In this document: piece by piece, positions 1 to 5,805 of the stretch
Layout of the letters: each line of letters opens with the position of its first letter
How positions within the stretch are numbered: position 1 is the stretch's first letter
From: Chloroflexota bacterium
GTDB lineage: Bacteria; Chloroflexota; Anaerolineae; DTPP01
Length of the DNA stretch: 6,011 nt
NCBI GenBank assembly: GCA_012514615.1
Contig: JAAYZY010000427.1
Span: 1 to 6,011 of the forward strand
Direction of reading: 5' to 3'
Translations under genes and position numbers: made by a program
Notes under the pieces: generated by a model
The model's database searches: none
Seen by the model: the letters and a program-made list of their open reading frames with translations, nothing else
What the model was told of the DNA's origin: nothing

Positions 1-2667
1 CAAGGGGTGGACGGCTACAGCGGCGCTGCCGATACGTTCATCTCGTCATGGTACCCCACCCGCAACTACGGGGCGGCCGACTACCTAGGCGTGCGCTCGC
101 AGGGCGTTAGCGGGGGGCTGCTGCGCTTTGAGCTGCCGGCCCTGCCCCAAGGAGCCACCCTGGTACAGGCCAAGCTCACCGTCTTCGCCCAGTACCGCTC
201 CAACACTAACTGGATGTGGCTGGAAGCCTATGACGTCTACCGCTCGTGGCTGCCCACAGAGGCCACCTGGACCAAGGCCAGCAACGCCCTGACCTGGGCC
301 CAGCCCGGCTGCGGCTGCACCGCTACAGACCGGGCCAGCACGCCGACGGACAGCGTCTTCATGCAGTCCTCCGGGGTCGCCTACGACCTGGATCTGACGC
401 CGCTTGTACAGCGGTGGCTGGAAGACCCCAACACCAACCGCGGCGTCCTGCTGTGGGCCAACAGCAGCGGGTCGGTCCAGTACGATCTGGCCAGTTGCGA
501 GGCTGAGAGCGCCGGCCGCCGACCCAAGCTCACCCTGGCCTACCATTTGGAGGGCGACCCGGCACCCGCTACGGCCACAGCCACACCTACTCCCACCGCC
601 GGCAGCGCCGCCACGGCCACACCCACCCGTACCGCCACCGCCGGCAGCGCCGCCACGGCCACACCTACGCCCACCCACACCGCCACCGCCGGCAGCGCTG
701 CCACGGCCACGCCCACCCGCACCGCCACAGCCCAACCCAGCCAGACCGTGGAAACCGTCCTCGCCATCGGCCAGGACGCCTACATCAGCCAGTGGTTCCC
801 CACCACCGCCTTCGGCGCCAGCTCCCTCCTGGGCATCCGCCCCCCAGACGTCTCTGCTGCTCTGTTCCAGTTCAACCTGAGCCCCATCCCGCAAGGCGCC
901 CAGATCCTCAGCGCCTCCCTCCAACTCTGGGCCCAGCGCCAGTCCAACGTCCACAGCCTCACCGCAGCCGTCTACCCCATCACCAAACCCTGGAACGCCG
1001 CCTCCGCCACCTGGAACAACGCCGCCCAGGCCCAACCCTGGCAGTCCCCAGGCTGCAACGGCCCCAACGACCGCCTCCAAACCCCCATCGCTGAGCGTCT
1101 CCTGGACGCCGCCAGCCAGTGGTATGCTTTCGACGTCACCATGATCACCCAGGCCTGGGTCAACGGGCAGACCGCCAACCACGGCCTCATCGTCAAGGCC
1201 AGCGGCAACGTCTCCGTCCAGTACGACTTCGCCAGCGCCGAGTGGGCCGACCCTGCCCTGCGCCCACGCCTCCACATCCGCTACCGCACGGCCGCCGGCG
1301 AAAGCCCTGAGGCCACAGTCACTGCCACACCCACCCGCACCGCCACCGCCGGCAGCGCCGCCACGGCCACACCCACCTCCACACCCACCTCCACGGCCAC
1401 CCGCACCGCCACAGCCACGCCCACCGTGCCCCCCGACCTGGTTCTGGAAGCCACCTTCCAGCAAGGGGCGGCCGGCTACGCCGGGGCGCGCGACACGTTC
1501 GTTGGCCAGTGGTATCCCGATCGCACCTACTCGCCGCTGACCTTCGTGCGCATCCGCGCCGGCGATATCGAGGCCGGGTTCTTCTCGTTCGACGTGTCGG
1601 CCATCCCCAGCAACGCCACGGTGGTGGACGCCAAGCTGCAACTCTACGCGTTGCAGCGCAGCAACGCCAACTACACCTACCCGGCCGCCTACCAGATGCG
1701 TCGAAGCTGGGTGGACACCCAGGCCACCTGGCAGCAGGCGGCCAGCGGGACGCCCTGGGCGCTGCCCGGCGGCAACGGCCTAGCCGACCGCTGGATGAGG
1801 CCCACCGACCTCATCACAGTGACTAGCCTGAACACCTGGTACGAGTGGAACGTCACCGAGATGGTGCAAGACTGGGTCTTCACGCCGGGGGCCAACAAGG
1901 GGCTTTCCCTGCGGGTGGTGGATCACCCGGAGACGCCAGTGGAGTACCTCTTCGCTGCGGCCGAACACCCAACGTCGAACCTGCGTCCCAAGTTGGTGGT
2001 GCGCTACACCCTGGGCCCCGCGCCCACGGCCACCCCGGTGCCCACCAGCACCCCCACGCCCACCGCCACGCCGCAGCTGGTGGGATCCTCGATCACCCTG
2101 ACCCTGCAGCAAGGGAGCAGCGGCTACAGCGGCGCGGCCGACGCCTACCTCAGCTCGTACCTCACCTACTGGAACTATCACCTGGAACCGCTGCTCAGCA
2201 TCCGCACGCCTGACCTCATCGGCTCGCTGCTGCGGTTCGACCTCTCGTCGGTCCCCGCGGATGCCCACATCATCCAGGCCACCCTAAGCCTCTACCCGGT
2301 GTCGCGCTCCAACACTGGGCCCCTGCACGGCTACCTCTACGAGGTGCTGCGGCCCTGGGCAGTGAACGAGGCCAGTTGGGATCGACCAGCCAACGGCGAG
2401 CTGTGGGGCCAAGCAGGCTGCAGCCAAGAAGGAGTGGACCGCGCCGTCACCTACCTGGATCACGAGTACGTGGAGTTCACCAACACCTGGTACACGTGGG
2501 ATGTGACCCCGGCGGTCCGCAAGTGGCTGACCAGCCCGGCCAGCAACTTCGGTGTGGTGCTCAAGGCAGACGGTGACGTGAAAGTACAGTACGACTTCGT
2601 CTCTGCCGAGGGATCGGCGGCCATACGCCCGAAGCTCACCATCACCTACGGCATCGTCGCTCGTTAG
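1..2667 (+). CDS. Four-domain DNRLRE repeat protein, 5'-truncated by window edge
   Basis: The frame is open from base 1 to a TAG stop at 2665-2667, giving 888 visible codons. The GTG at position 7 is not the start: the preceding codons read Q-G, matching the LQQG / FQQG entry of domains 3 and 4, so the real start lies upstream. Counting from that GTG as residue 1, four homologous beta-rich domains lie at about 1-181, 247-427, 477-669 and 693-886. Each repeats the same landmarks: D-[TA]-[FY] near the start, LLRF/FxFDLS-x-[IV]P, an A-x-L-x-[LVF]-x-x-x-x-R-S-N strand, a W-x-x-x-x-A-[TS]-W pair, G-x-x-DR, W-Y-x-[WF]-[DN]-V-T with a following W, N-x-G-[LV], then V-[QE]-Y and R-P-[KR]-L near the end. 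This is the DNRLRE family, usually extracellular and often in multidomain surface or secreted proteins. Three Thr/Pro/Ala linkers separate the domains. The protein ends right after domain 4 with no anchor or sorting signal, so any signal peptide or catalytic domain must be upstream. Its substrate or partner is unknown. Confidence 0.9.
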   Translation, partial: QGVDGYSGAADTFISSWYPTRNYGAADYLGVRSQGVSGGLLRFELPALPQGATLVQAKLTVFAQYRSNTNWMWLEAYDVYRSWLPTEATWTKASNALTWAQPGCGCTATDRASTPTDSVFMQSSGVAYDLDLTPLVQRWLEDPNTNRGVLLWANSSGSVQYDLASCEAESAGRRPKLTLAYHLEGDPAPATATATPTPTAGSAATATPTRTATAGSAATATPTPTHTATAGSAATATPTRTATAQPSQTVETVLAIGQDAYISQWFPTTAFGASSLLGIRPPDVSAALFQFNLSPIPQGAQILSASLQLWAQRQSNVHSLTAAVYPITKPWNAASATWNNAAQAQPWQSPGCNGPNDRLQTPIAERLLDAASQWYAFDVTMITQAWVNGQTANHGLIVKASGNVSVQYDFASAEWADPALRPRLHIRYRTAAGESPEATVTATPTRTATAGSAATATPTSTPTSTATRTATATPTVPPDLVLEATFQQGAAGYAGARDTFVGQWYPDRTYSPLTFVRIRAGDIEAGFFSFDVSAIPSNATVVDAKLQLYALQRSNANYTYPAAYQMRRSWVDTQATWQQAASGTPWALPGGNGLADRWMRPTDLITVTSLNTWYEWNVTEMVQDWVFTPGANKGLSLRVVDHPETPVEYLFAAAEHPTSNLRPKLVVRYTLGPAPTATPVPTSTPTPTATPQLVGSSITLTLQQGSSGYSGAADAYLSSYLTYWNYHLEPLLSIRTPDLIGSLLRFDLSSVPADAHIIQATLSLYPVSRSNTGPLHGYLYEVLRPWAVNEASWDRPANGELWGQAGCSQEGVDRAVTYLDHEYVEFTNTWYTWDVTPAVRKWLTSPASNFGVVLKADGDVKVQYDFVSAEGSAAIRPKLTITYGIVAR
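550..744 (+). repeat. Linker 1: Thr/Pro/Ala low-complexity tandem repeat
   Basis: This codes for a flexible linker of about 65 residues between domains 1 and 2. It is built from TATPT units and three tandem copies of the decapeptide AGSAATATPT, at 598-627, 640-669 and 688-717. The 30-bp DNA units differ at only a few third positions. Such linkers are typical of secreted multidomain proteins and are possible O-glycosylation sites, although that is only an inference. The region is prone to slippage and assembly error. Confidence 0.85.
1288..1434 (+). repeat. Linker 2: Thr/Pro/Ala low-complexity repeat
   Basis: This codes for about 49 residues between domains 2 and 3. It holds a fourth copy of the AGSAATATPT unit (1348-1377), identical at DNA level to the first copy in linker 1 (598-627). 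It is followed by TSTPTSTATRTATATPT-type units. The shared DNA suggests that the linkers exchange or were duplicated together. Confidence 0.8.
2014..2082 (+). repeat. Linker 3: short Thr/Pro-rich linker
   Basis: This codes for about 23 residues between domains 3 and 4, rich in TATPVPT / STPTPTATP units. It is shorter than linkers 1 and 2 and lacks the AGSAATATPT unit. Confidence 0.75.
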
Positions 2668-2687
2668 GCAACGGTTCCCAGAGCGCG

Positions 2688-2724
2688 GCTGGGGCGCCGC
2701 CCGACTTACGGGCGGCGCCCCAGC
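2688..2724. terminator. Convergent-gene hairpin, likely bidirectional terminator
   Basis: A 16-bp perfect stem (2688-2703 with 2709-2724) encloses a 5-nt loop, ACTTA on the plus strand. It lies 20 bp past the stop of the DNRLRE gene. It also overlaps the end of the convergent cinA-type gene, whose last codons (L-G-R-R-P) form one arm and whose TAA stop (2706-2708) lies in the loop. The symmetry would serve both strands. There is no T-run after the stem in either direction, so this is not a textbook intrinsic terminator. It may work with Rho, as a pause site, or as a 3'-end stabiliser. Confidence 0.65.
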
Positions 2725-3554
2725 GCGTCTTGCCCCAGATCCAGGGGCGGGAAGCCGGCCTCCCGCAGCCGGTCTTCCAGGTCAGCGCGGGCAGCCTGCA
2801 GCGCCTGTTGCACGTCGGCCAGGCCCGGCCCTCGGGCCGACAGCGTGACCTGCAGGTAGGCCGCGGCGCCGTAAGCCTTGGCGCGAGACTTGACGTAGAC
2901 CCGGGGGTGGCGGGCAGCCACAGCATCCACCACCGGGGCCAGCGCCGACTCGTCGCGGCAGTCGACGCGCACCACCTCTTCGCGGTAGCACGCGCCGCCG
3001 AGCCAAGCCTGCAGCAGCGGGGGCAACGTCTGCTGGAAGATCGCTTTCAGCTCTTCCGGCACGCCCGGCAAGCAGACGATCGCGCTCCCCTCCTGCTCCA
3101 GCAAGACGCCCGGCGCGCCGCCCACCGGGTTGGCCAGCGGCTGAGCGCCCCGCGGCAGCACGGCCATCTTGCGCCGCTCGGGGGTCAGGGCAGCCTCGGC
3201 CACCAGGCCAGCTTCCCAGAGCTGGTAGTAGCGGCTCTCGATCTGCGCCAGCGCCTCGCCATCCAGCGCCAGGGGACGCCCCAGAGCCTGGGCCAGCGCC
3301 CGCAGCGTCATGTCGTCGTCTGTGGGGCCCAAGCCGCCGGTGGTGAATACCACACCGGAGCGGCGGGCCAGCGCGCCTAGCACCTCCTGCCCCACCGCCT
3401 GCAGATCGTCCCGCACCAGCGCCGCCCGTCGCACCACACCGCCCAGGCCGGTGATCTGCTGGCACAACCAGTGCGTGTTGGTGTCCAGCACATCGCCGAT
3501 GAGCAGCTCGTTGCCGATGGCCACAATCTCCACCACCTGCCGCTGGCCTGTCAT
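2706..3554 (-). CDS. cinA: CinA N-terminal-type protein (COG1058), no PncC domain
   Basis: The protein has 282 residues, with ATG at 3554-3552 preceded by GGGAGG (3562-3567) at 7-nt spacing. Residues 8-180 form the MoaB/MogA-like molybdopterin-binding fold typical of CinA: EIVAIGNELLIGDVLDTN near the N-terminus, FTTGGLGPTDDDMT at 70-83, NPVGGAPGV at 142-150 and CLPGVPEELK at 161-170. Residues about 190-262 match the CinA KH-like subdomain, including VYVKSRAKAYG at 219-229. Full-length CinA is about 410-430 residues and carries a C-terminal PncC nicotinamide-nucleotide amidase domain; this one stops before it. Characterised CinA N-terminal domains hydrolyse ADP-ribose in pyridine-nucleotide recycling. 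The 'competence/damage-inducible' name is historical and says little about the role here. The stop lies inside the convergent hairpin. The family call is firm; enzymatic activity is inferred. Confidence 0.92.
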   Translation of the reverse strand: MTGQRQVVEIVAIGNELLIGDVLDTNTHWLCQQITGLGGVVRRAALVRDDLQAVGQEVLGALARRSGVVFTTGGLGPTDDDMTLRALAQALGRPLALDGEALAQIESRYYQLWEAGLVAEAALTPERRKMAVLPRGAQPLANPVGGAPGVLLEQEGSAIVCLPGVPEELKAIFQQTLPPLLQAWLGGACYREEVVRVDCRDESALAPVVDAVAARHPRVYVKSRAKAYGAAAYLQVTLSARGPGLADVQQALQAARADLEDRLREAGFPPLDLGQDALGRRP

Positions 3555-3561
3555 GCCCCCG

Positions 3562-3567
3562 CCTCCC
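3562..3567 (-). promoter_or_regulatory. Ribosome-binding site of the cinA-type gene
   Basis: GGGAGG on the minus strand sits 7 nt before the ATG at 3554. A second purine-rich stretch (GAGAGGAGAT, 3571-3580) lies too far upstream to serve this start. The distance rule supports the 282-residue start. Confidence 0.6.
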
Positions 3568-3586
3568 TCGATCTCCTCTCAACAGA

Positions 3587-3612
3587 ACAGCCCTGCCAAG
3601 CGGCAGGGCTGT
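3587..3612 (-). terminator. Hairpin between the 138-aa gene and cinA, partial terminator
   Basis: An 11-bp perfect stem (3587-3597 with 3602-3612) has a 4-nt loop. On the minus strand the loop is GCTT and the stem is followed by TCTGTTGAG, a weak U-rich tail. It lies 37 nt after the stop of the 138-aa gene and 32 nt before the cinA start codon. No T-run follows on the plus strand, so it acts, if at all, on leftward transcription. Confidence 0.6.
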
Positions 3613-3649
3613 ACATGGTAGGACGCCGTCTCTTGGCCCAGCGGTGCAG

Positions 3650-4066
3650 CTACGCCGGGCGAATGCCCAAGTAGACCTGCCGGCCCCCGATGGTCTTCAG
3701 AATGAGCTCTGGCGTTCGCCGGCCCAGAGCCTCGTGCAGCTCCCGTGGTGAAAGGGGCGTGTTGCCGTTGGCCAGGAAGACGCGGAACACGGCCGTCGCC
3801 AGCGGCGTGTGGTCGGCGATGTAGTCTGGCTTGTTGCGGCAGCAGGTCATCAGCGACTGCCACAGCGCATCCACCTGGCGCACCTCAGCCGTCTCCGGGT
3901 CTACCCAGTCGACCAGCTGAGTCTCCTTGTAGTCAGGGTACTTCGCCCGGCACTCCTCGCACATCTGGCCATAGAGGTCCAGACGGAAGTTGAGGTTTCG
4001 CTTCTTCCACCAGTCGAAGTCGATCTGGAACTTGGTATCTACGCTTGGCTTGGCCCAGTTGGACAT
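3650..4066 (-). CDS. Conserved-looking protein of unknown function, 138 aa
   Basis: I do not recognise this family. ATG at 4066-4064 is chosen because GAGG (4077-4080) lies 10 nt before it. A possible in-frame ATG at 4114 would overlap the upstream gene and adds a 16-residue low-complexity leader. From the chosen start the protein begins MSNWAKPSVDTKFQIDFDWW and is soluble, with no signal peptide or membrane segment. It has a C-x-x-C pair (C36, C39) in an MCEEC segment and an adjacent C75-C76, a possible metal or redox site. Residues about 87-137, TPLATAVFRVFLANGNTPLS then RELHEAL and QVYLGIRP, read like a small winged helix: helix, turn, helix, then a hairpin ending in Y-L-G-I-R-P. It follows the 526-aa gene by 25 nt and should be cotranscribed with it. 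It could be a small DNA-binding partner of that protein, but this is inference only. Confidence 0.8.
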   Translation of the reverse strand: MSNWAKPSVDTKFQIDFDWWKKRNLNFRLDLYGQMCEECRAKYPDYKETQLVDWVDPETAEVRQVDALWQSLMTCCRNKPDYIADHTPLATAVFRVFLANGNTPLSPRELHEALGRRTPELILKTIGGRQVYLGIRPA

Positions 4067-4076
4067 GGAGGTCTGA

Positions 4077-4080
4077 CCTC
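4077..4080 (-). promoter_or_regulatory. Ribosome-binding site of the 138-aa gene, within a dyad
   Basis: GAGG on the minus strand lies 10 nt before the ATG at 4066 and decides this start over the ATG at 4114. It is part of the perfect dyad GAGGTC-T-GACCTC (4068-4080). In RNA this could close a 5-bp hairpin with a 3-nt loop over the site, which could tune translation. Confidence 0.5.
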
Positions 4081-4091
4081 GTTGTTGCGAA

Positions 4092-5672
4092 CTAAGACTG
4101 CATCCAGAAGCCACCGCCGGCGTCGCTGAAGCCGGGAGTGGTCACCAGTTGGGCAAACAGCGGCCCAGGGGAGCAACGACGCACCAGATTGGCCGCCGAG
4201 TAGAGTGTGCGCACATGGACGGTACCCTGGGGGCTTAGCTTGGCCAGCTCGGGGAAGACCTGGCTAACGATCTCGCTCACCGGCGTCTGGTTCTCCTCAT
4301 GGGAATCCCACAGGGCCTCCACAGCGGCGGTGTCGTCCACCCACACCGACATGAACTCGTCGTACTCGCAAGCGATGGGGCGCTTCTGCATCTCGAACGT
4401 CAGCACGCCGTCCCGCACCTGCGCCACCCGCACCCAGAGCCGCTTCATGCGGCGGGGCTGGTAGCCCACCACTAGGGTCAGGGGGTCAGCCGTCCGCTCC
4501 AGCGACACATAGGCCCCCACCGGCAGATCACGCTGGCGGTACCACTCTTTGAGGCCGAAAAGGTACTGGTGCTCGTGAACGACCCAGCCGGGCATCTCCA
4601 CGCCGGTCTGCGCATCCACCAGCCGCACCAGGGTGCGCTGAGTGGTGCCCGCCGGCAGCAGGGGGCGAGTCTTCTTGGTCAGCGGCAAGGTACCCAGCAG
4701 CCAGTGTGGGTAGTTGAGCACCAATGAGACCTGGTCGGTCTCGCCCGGGTCCACCGCGCCCAGCGCCTCGGCCAGGCCGTGCTCGTCATCAATCTCCAGC
4801 TCCAGGGCCATGAGCTCCCCCGAAAGGACCGAGCGATCCACCTGAGGCCCTTTGGCTGTCAGACGGCGCGGCGGAGCGATCACCGGCTCGGGGATCAGCC
4901 GCCGCAGGTACCAGAGACCGTTCTCATCTGTGCCTACGTTGGCAAAACGCTCGTCCTGACGCAACACCCGTTCTACCGAGAGGGTCTGGATCTCCGGCGA
5001 CACTTCGCTGGGCAGGTCCAGCGCCGATAGCAGTTCTGGCACGGCAACCGGCTCGCCCTGCATCTCGATGAACGCCTCGGCAATATTCAGGTGGCCAACA
5101 TGGACGTCAGCCAGCATCGCTTTGAGGAGCCACCGGTCGCCCAGGCGCACGAACTCGTCGTCCGTCTCCTGCAGCCAGCGCTGCACCTTCTGGGCCACCG
5201 ACGCACCGTACAGCGCTTGGAGCTCTGAAGGAGCCAACAGATCGCCCAAGGCCGGCCCCGTGTCTTCGTCCCAATTCAGCTTGTGTGGGACCTGGAGCCC
5301 AGCCGCATACTCCCGCGGATTGTCTTGGCCGGCAAAGGCTACCTGGATCACGCCAAAGGCGCCGTACTCGGGGTTGAAGCCCTGGCGAACGCCCTGAACC
5401 GTACCGGCAGCGAAATCCTGCAGTGGGAAGACGATCTTCTGACCCACGGTGTATTGCCTGCGGGGCTGATAGACCGCCCCACGGGCCAACTCTGCCCTGA
5501 CAGCGGCTTCTTCTTGCTCACAGCGCCACGCCATCAGCGCCCGGCTCAGGTCTTCCAGCGTCTGGGGGCGCTCCCCATCCAGCAGGCGGGAGCGCAGGTA
5601 TTCGGCATCGTCTGCCGTGACCTGAAAGCGCTTCAACCAGAACTCCGAGGTCTGGGTCTTCAGCTGCAACAC
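4092..5672 (-). CDS. Protein of unknown function, 526 aa, winged-helix-like segments
   Basis: I cannot name this family. The start is GTG at 5672-5670, supported by AGGAGG (5682-5687) at 9-nt spacing and by the promoter just upstream; the stop is TAG at 4094-4092. The protein is cytosolic-looking, with no signal or membrane segment. Residues 1-70 are helical and charged. Residues 74-133 form a beta-rich unit (YTVGQKIVFP, then NPEYGAFGVIQV). Residues about 150-188 and 195-262 end in parallel motifs, D-x-x-F-V-R-L-G-D-R-W-L-L and D-E-R-F-x-x-V-G-x(5)-LWYL. These look like two tandem winged-helix units, reminiscent of HARE-HTH. Residues 316-440 are again beta-rich. Residues 465-526, centred on GTVHVRTLYSAANLVRRC, could be a third such unit. 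A nucleic-acid or transcription-associated role is plausible but unproven. It is the first gene of an operon with the 138-aa gene. Confidence 0.85.
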   Translation of the reverse strand: MLQLKTQTSEFWLKRFQVTADDAEYLRSRLLDGERPQTLEDLSRALMAWRCEQEEAAVRAELARGAVYQPRRQYTVGQKIVFPLQDFAAGTVQGVRQGFNPEYGAFGVIQVAFAGQDNPREYAAGLQVPHKLNWDEDTGPALGDLLAPSELQALYGASVAQKVQRWLQETDDEFVRLGDRWLLKAMLADVHVGHLNIAEAFIEMQGEPVAVPELLSALDLPSEVSPEIQTLSVERVLRQDERFANVGTDENGLWYLRRLIPEPVIAPPRRLTAKGPQVDRSVLSGELMALELEIDDEHGLAEALGAVDPGETDQVSLVLNYPHWLLGTLPLTKKTRPLLPAGTTQRTLVRLVDAQTGVEMPGWVVHEHQYLFGLKEWYRQRDLPVGAYVSLERTADPLTLVVGYQPRRMKRLWVRVAQVRDGVLTFEMQKRPIACEYDEFMSVWVDDTAAVEALWDSHEENQTPVSEIVSQVFPELAKLSPQGTVHVRTLYSAANLVRRCSPGPLFAQLVTTPGFSDAGGGFWMQS

Positions 5673-5681
5673 TACACACGA

Positions 5682-5687
5682 CCTCCT
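5682..5687 (-). promoter_or_regulatory. Strong ribosome-binding site of the 526-aa gene
   Basis: AGGAGG on the minus strand lies 9 nt before the GTG at 5672 and fixes that non-ATG start. The whole element lies inside one arm of the long inverted repeat (5679-5694 with 5771-5786). Confidence 0.75.
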
Positions 5688-5712
5688 CGCAACGTCTCAA
5701 CACGTGCAGAGC

Positions 5713-5741
5713 ATTATACCAACACTTGGGGGACTTGACAA
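5713..5741 (-). promoter_or_regulatory. Near-consensus sigma-70 type promoter of the 526-aa/138-aa operon
   Basis: Read on the minus strand, TTGTCA (5741-5736; one mismatch to TTGACA) is followed by a 17-bp spacer and a perfect TATAAT (5718-5713). A TG one base upstream of the TATAAT makes an extended -10. The start of transcription would be near 5705-5706, giving a leader of about 33 nt before the GTG at 5672 that still carries the AGGAGG site. This is the best promoter match in the window and stands out strongly against the GC-rich background. Confidence 0.85.
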
Positions 5742-5744
5742 GTG
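5723..5744. promoter_or_regulatory. Dyad CACTTG-N10-CAAGTG over the -35 box, candidate operator
   Basis: Perfect 6-bp half-sites (5723-5728 and 5739-5744) are separated by 10 bp, so their centres are 16 bp apart. The dyad covers the -35 element and most of the spacer of the leftward promoter. A dimeric repressor bound here would block RNA polymerase. No regulator is known for it, and a chance dyad is possible. Confidence 0.4.
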
Positions 5745-5805
5745 CCCCTCCCCCACCGACCGTTGGCCAACGCTGCGAGGAGGTCGCTTGGCGCCCCCTG
5801 CCCCT

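Larger units (their letters stand above)
5679..5786. repeat. 16-bp inverted repeat flanking the promoter, covering an RBS
   Basis: The arm at 5679-5694 and the arm at 5771-5786 are reverse complements at 15 of 16 positions, separated by 76 bp. In minus-strand RNA the single mismatch becomes a G-U wobble, so an unbroken 16-bp stem is possible. The left arm contains the AGGAGG of the 526-aa gene; the right arm is its complement. The promoter lies between the arms. A 12-bp perfect palindrome, CGTTGGCCAACG (5761-5772), abuts the right arm inside the loop. Confidence 0.75.

Noticed and set aside
590..740. Tandem repeats that might suggest a CRISPR array or VNTR locus
   Set aside because: The units are in frame, code for a typical TATPT linker, and have no unique spacers of constant length.
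85..1641. A 518-aa open frame on the minus strand opposite the DNRLRE gene
   Set aside because: Its product is a Gly-rich, low-complexity string produced by the GC-rich repeats on the other strand. The plus-strand frame has clear four-fold domain homology.
2730..3380. A 216-aa plus-strand open frame opposite cinA
   Set aside because: The minus strand encodes unmistakable CinA motifs over the same bases. The plus frame is an Arg/Gln-rich shadow.
2782..3582. A minus-strand frame with an ATG at 3582 overlapping cinA
   Set aside because: It is in a different frame from the CinA motifs and its product is Gly/Arg/Ala-rich noise.
4067..4114. A longer start (ATG at 4114) for the 138-aa gene
   Set aside because: It would overlap the upstream gene's end, the extra 16 residues look non-structural, and the ATG at 4066 has a fitting GAGG site.
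5735..5763. A perfect TTGACA on the plus strand as a rightward promoter
   Set aside because: No -10-like sequence lies 16-18 bp downstream (GC-rich there) and no convincing plus-strand gene follows. It overlaps the leftward -35 because TTG-W-CAA is near-palindromic.
5761..5772. The palindrome CGTTGGCCAACG as a terminator for the DUF2007-like gene
   Set aside because: It is a 12-bp palindrome with no loop or T-run. It could at most be a protein-binding site.
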